Shown here one piece after another: positions 14,263-16,921 of a stretch of 16,921 nucleotides of DNA. The stretch covers positions 1 to 16,921 of the forward strand of contig DATEDC010000095.1 of assembly GCA_035286585.1 (NCBI GenBank). Reading direction: 5' to 3'. The stretch is from DSOS01 sp035286585. GTDB lineage: Bacteria; Chloroflexota; Anaerolineae; Anaerolineales; UBA4823. Both the position numbers and the translations under genes were made by a program. Each line of letters opens with the position of its first letter. Positions within the stretch are counted from its first letter, which is position 1. Below the pieces are notes generated by a model, which saw nothing but the letters and a program-made list of their open reading frames with translations, did not search any database and was not told the DNA's origin.

Positions 14263-16326
14263 TTAGCGGCTGCTTTCCGAAAAGCGACGCACCAGTTCGC
14301 CAAGAAAGTCATCCGCGCTGCCCCAATAAATGCTGATATCAGCCCCTTTGGAGAAGTAGTTCTCCAGATAACGGCGAGCGCGCTCCGGTTCCAGAATGCG
14401 GCCTTCCTCAGGCTCGATCTGGGCGGCGATGTGGGCGTAGCGGTCGCGCCGCCCCCCGCCCTGCTGAGAGAGAATGCTGCGGAACAAGACGCGAAAATTC
14501 CACTCATCCATCTGAAAGCCCAGAAAGAGCAGCGCGGTATCGGTCAGCGCCCGGCGGACAGCCGGGGGGATGAGGTCCTTGTTGCCGGTCACGCCGATCA
14601 GGAAGTCGAAGTAATCGTCTTCGGTGAGCACAACCGAATCGGGCTGGTTAAGCTCGCCAAACAGGTGGTAAACCAAAGGTCGCTCGGGGGTGGGAAAGTA
14701 GTCTGGCTCGCGGTCGTAGATCGATTCGGCCTGCTCAACGTAATCGTTCCAGGGGCACAAAACTGCCTGGGAATCCTTGCCGACCTCTTTGAGCGCGGAG
14801 TTCAGCAGGTTATCGGGCATGGTGGTGATATAGATGGGCAAGGGCAGTTGGGCCAGGGCCTTGTAAGCATCCACTGTTTCGCTCTGGCGGCGCCTGGCGC
14901 CCACGGTGTCGAGCAACTGGTCCAGCGAGGCGTGATTGCTCTGCAGCTCAGCCGGCAGCTCGTCTTTGTAGCGCCGCTTGATCTCTGTGCGCAGGTACTC
15001 GCCCAGCTCGTCGTACGGGAAGCCGCGGTCCTGGTTGATCGCCAGGTACTGCGACACCTGAGGCAGCGATTCGCGCTCGTGCGGCGCCATGGGATAATGA
15101 TAGGTCTCCGCCCAGCGCTGGGCAATTTCCTTAAACGAGCCGAGCAGAGGCTCGATCAAGCCCGGTCCCAGTATGGGGGTGCATTGACCGCGGCGGATGC
15201 TGCGGATCAAAGCGGGCCATTTCTCGAACCCTTTGCGCTCGTCGCCAAAGCCGGGCACGTACCAGATGCGCCCGCTTTTCAAGCACATGAACAGGGCGGG
15301 CATCCAATAGTCGAAGCGCTCGCGCACCTCTCCGCGGGCGACTGATAGGGCGCGGTCGATCTGCCCATCCCGCTGCAGCTCCTCAAAGAATGTGGGCATA
15401 AAATCGGCGACCGTCTCCATGGTGATATTGCCCTGCATAGCAATCACCGCCGGGATGCCGGCTTCAGCCAGGCGCGGCCCCAGGGACGCCAGGGCGTCGC
15501 CGGCGCTGGCGCCTGCGCTCTGGCAGGAGGCCAGCACGATCAGGCGCGGGCGCTTATCCAGCTCTCTCAGGCGGGTTACCAGCTCGGTGCCAGAAGTGCG
15601 GTCTACCTTGCCATCCGTGTCTTCCAGCCACAGCCAGCTCTCGTCGCGGATGAACGCGCCGTGGCACACCAGGTATAAGATATCGAACCCTTCGCGCAAA
15701 CGCGCTACCAGGTCGGTCAGCGTAGCGTGCTGGTCTGTGCCCGCCTCGGGGAGGGCGGTGGCGCTTATATCTCCCAGGCCTGCCCGGGCGCGGCTTACCT
15801 CGCCAGCCACATCGACCGGCTCCAGGTCATATTCCTCCAGGTTGGAGGGGTTCGCCACGGCGATCAGGGCGCGCAGCTCGGCCTTTGGGAGCAGACGCAC
15901 CGGGCGCCAGTCCAGGCTGGAGAGATAGCGGGAGAAGAGCAGGCTCTCACCAGTGAACAAGGGGGAGTTATCCCCTGGATCGCGCAGCATCTCCCAGCGC
16001 AGGCGGTGCAGCTCGGGGGCAGAAGGGCCTACCAGCAGGCGCAAGCGGATGGGCACGTCCAGAGATTGGGCGCTTGCGCGCGCCTGACCAAAGGCGGTCT
16101 GGATCGCTGGATCGGCGAACAGGCTCTGGCTGAGGGTCTGCCCGTAGGCTGCCGGGTCGTGAGACTGGGAGTTCAGAGCGTCAAAGTCGAATTGGGCCAG
16201 GGCGGGCTTGCCCACACCCAGGCGGATATCGGCATCGCTCTCCGGCTGGCTGAAGCGGAATTCGACCGCGTACGAGCTGGCGTCGTGGCGGTGCAGGCTG
16301 ATTTCTAGATCGGCGTATTCATTCAT
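14263..16326 (-). CDS. CHAT protease fused to a SIR2-like domain
   Basis: This 687-residue protein has two parts. Residues ~1-360 form a CHAT (caspase HetF-associated) domain: the LRLRLLVGPSAPELHRLRWEML strand-helix unit, catalytic His222 in YLVCHGAF, nucleophile Cys268 in VLASCQSAGAS, and the GIPAVIAMQGNI strand. Residues ~378-687 form a SIR2_2-like domain: CTPILGPGLIEPLLG at the NAD loop, ITTMPDNLL, VYHLFGELNQPDSVVLTEDDY, and ALLFLGFQMDEWNFRVL near the end. CHAT proteases in defence systems are unleashed by STAND or TPR partners, and SIR2 domains often deplete NAD. Here the residues usually equivalent to the catalytic Asn (TTN) and His (LHG) read Met and Phe, so NADase activity is doubtful. 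It lies 32 bp after the HTH gene and 44 bp before the STAND gene, in one direction. No strong Shine-Dalgarno precedes the ATG at 16326. Confidence 0.9.
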   Translation of the reverse strand: MNEYADLEISLHRHDASSYAVEFRFSQPESDADIRLGVGKPALAQFDFDALNSQSHDPAAYGQTLSQSLFADPAIQTAFGQARASAQSLDVPIRLRLLVGPSAPELHRLRWEMLRDPGDNSPLFTGESLLFSRYLSSLDWRPVRLLPKAELRALIAVANPSNLEEYDLEPVDVAGEVSRARAGLGDISATALPEAGTDQHATLTDLVARLREGFDILYLVCHGAFIRDESWLWLEDTDGKVDRTSGTELVTRLRELDKRPRLIVLASCQSAGASAGDALASLGPRLAEAGIPAVIAMQGNITMETVADFMPTFFEELQRDGQIDRALSVARGEVRERFDYWMPALFMCLKSGRIWYVPGFGDERKGFEKWPALIRSIRRGQCTPILGPGLIEPLLGSFKEIAQRWAETYHYPMAPHERESLPQVSQYLAINQDRGFPYDELGEYLRTEIKRRYKDELPAELQSNHASLDQLLDTVGARRRQSETVDAYKALAQLPLPIYITTMPDNLLNSALKEVGKDSQAVLCPWNDYVEQAESIYDREPDYFPTPERPLVYHLFGELNQPDSVVLTEDDYFDFLIGVTGNKDLIPPAVRRALTDTALLFLGFQMDEWNFRVLFRSILSQQGGGRRDRYAHIAAQIEPEEGRILEPERARRYLENYFSKGADISIYWGSADDFLGELVRRFSESSR

Positions 16327-16358
16327 GGTTCTGGGGTCTCATTTTCTCTTGGTTCGGA

Positions 16359-16921
16359 TTACGGTGTAGCGTAATTATATTCATCCAGCGGTCTCGCCCA
16401 CTCGTGGGTATCCAGGGAGGCAAGCTGGCGGCGCAGGTCGGTGCGGTCGTTTGCCTCTAATTTGCGCATCACGCTGCTCAGGTGGCTGCGGACGGTCGCC
16501 GGGGCGATGCCCAGGTGGGCGGCAATCCCGCGGCTGGTTTCCTCTTGAGCGAGCAGCGCAGCGACCTGGCGCTGGCGCGGGGTCAGGGAACCCCACCGGC
16601 TGAGCAGCTTCTGCGTATCGGCGCGCGCTTCAGCCGCCTGGTCGAGAGGCAGCGGAGTCGGCTCGACCGCCTCAGCTTCCATTCCAAAGGAAATGGCAAA
16701 GGCGGGCATTCCCTCGGCGGGTGCGGGAACCGGCGCCGAGAGGACAGGATTTTATCCCTTTTCAGCATGTCATCCAGGTCAGCCGGTGCGACCTGCCCGG
16801 GCGGCACATACCCGACGAAGATATCCCAGTGGTTGAGCATGCGGCCTAACGGGCGCTGGTTCAGGCCAATCTGGCCCGTCTCAAAGGTGAGCACGTAATC
16901 GCCGTCGGCCAGCCTGGCGAC
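16359..16921 (-). pseudogene. LuxR-type HTH regulator, apparently frameshifted, N-terminus off the right edge
   Basis: The C-terminal part (16709-16359) carries a GerE/LuxR helix-turn-helix: LTPRQRQVAALLAQEETSRGI, then AAHLGIAPATVRSHLSSVMRKL, the expected recognition-helix pattern. Upstream, an open frame from the window edge to about 16750 (ADGDYVLTFETGQIGLN, later LDDMLKRDK) is in another frame. The two meet at a run of four A on the minus strand (16750-16753). Adding one A would give D-K-N-P-V-L-S-A and join them into a single chain of about 188 residues or more. In the second frame a TAA lies just upstream of the join. This could be a true mutation, a sequencing error, or two pieces with internal start ATG 16709. 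The N-terminal domain is not recognised. The gene is first in the leftward operon, 32 bp before the CHAT-SIR2 start, and may regulate it. Confidence 0.65.

Noticed and set aside
14248..15345. Long plus-strand open frame (365 codons) opposite the CHAT-SIR2 gene
   Set aside because: Its translation has no domain pattern and it lies wholly antisense to strongly recognisable SIR2-like coding sequence. Long antisense frames are expected in GC-rich genes.

Overview
The window looks like part of a Chloroflexota (Anaerolineae-like) chromosome. This is inferred from gene content, not from a marker gene: a four-domain S1 protein with an acidic repeat tail, a BchI/VWA chelatase pair, a Pro/Thr-rich lipoprotein peptidase, and a large CHAT / STAND-WD40 cassette ending in a Thr-Pro tail, a style common in that phylum. 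Coding density is high and codons are GC-rich throughout, apart from one roughly 700 bp non-coding gap.

Left block (1-6425). A ribosomal S1-like gene reads leftwards off the edge. Its C-terminus is a perfect-length 24 bp tandem repeat (ten units), and the outermost bases fold back as an inverted copy. Back-to-back sigma70-type promoters at 1577-1637 serve this gene and a rightward cluster: an AAA+ chelatase subunit (BchI-like), an overlapping VWA-domain partner, a PLP aminotransferase and an M1-type lipoprotein peptidase. The first two genes meet at a run of ten A that contains an in-phase A-AAA-AAG heptamer, so a -1 frameshift would fuse them into a ChlD-like protein.

Middle gap (6426-7128). 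This stretch between convergent gene blocks holds an AT-rich segment, a TAGTAG element, two exact and two near-consensus DnaA boxes, and several TATATG palindromes. It is a candidate replication origin or other DnaA-binding locus. Beside it lies a decayed SRPBCC-like gene fragment.

Right block (7129-16921, all leftward). Six closely spaced genes form a probable operon. In transcription order they are: a LuxR-type HTH protein, apparently frameshifted; a CHAT protease fused to a SIR2-like domain; a 1312-residue nSTAND1 NTPase with a transmembrane helix and a double WD40 propeller; a gingipain/caspase-fold (C25-like) protein; a helical protein of unknown family; and a 110-residue protein. The small protein is a stand-alone relative of the C25-like protein's C-terminal domain. 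The set looks like a multi-effector NTPase-controlled conflict or signalling system: WD40 sensing, STAND switch, two clan CD protease-like effectors, a SIR2-like domain, and a shared tail module that may tether components. The system function is inference; the domain content is read from the sequence.
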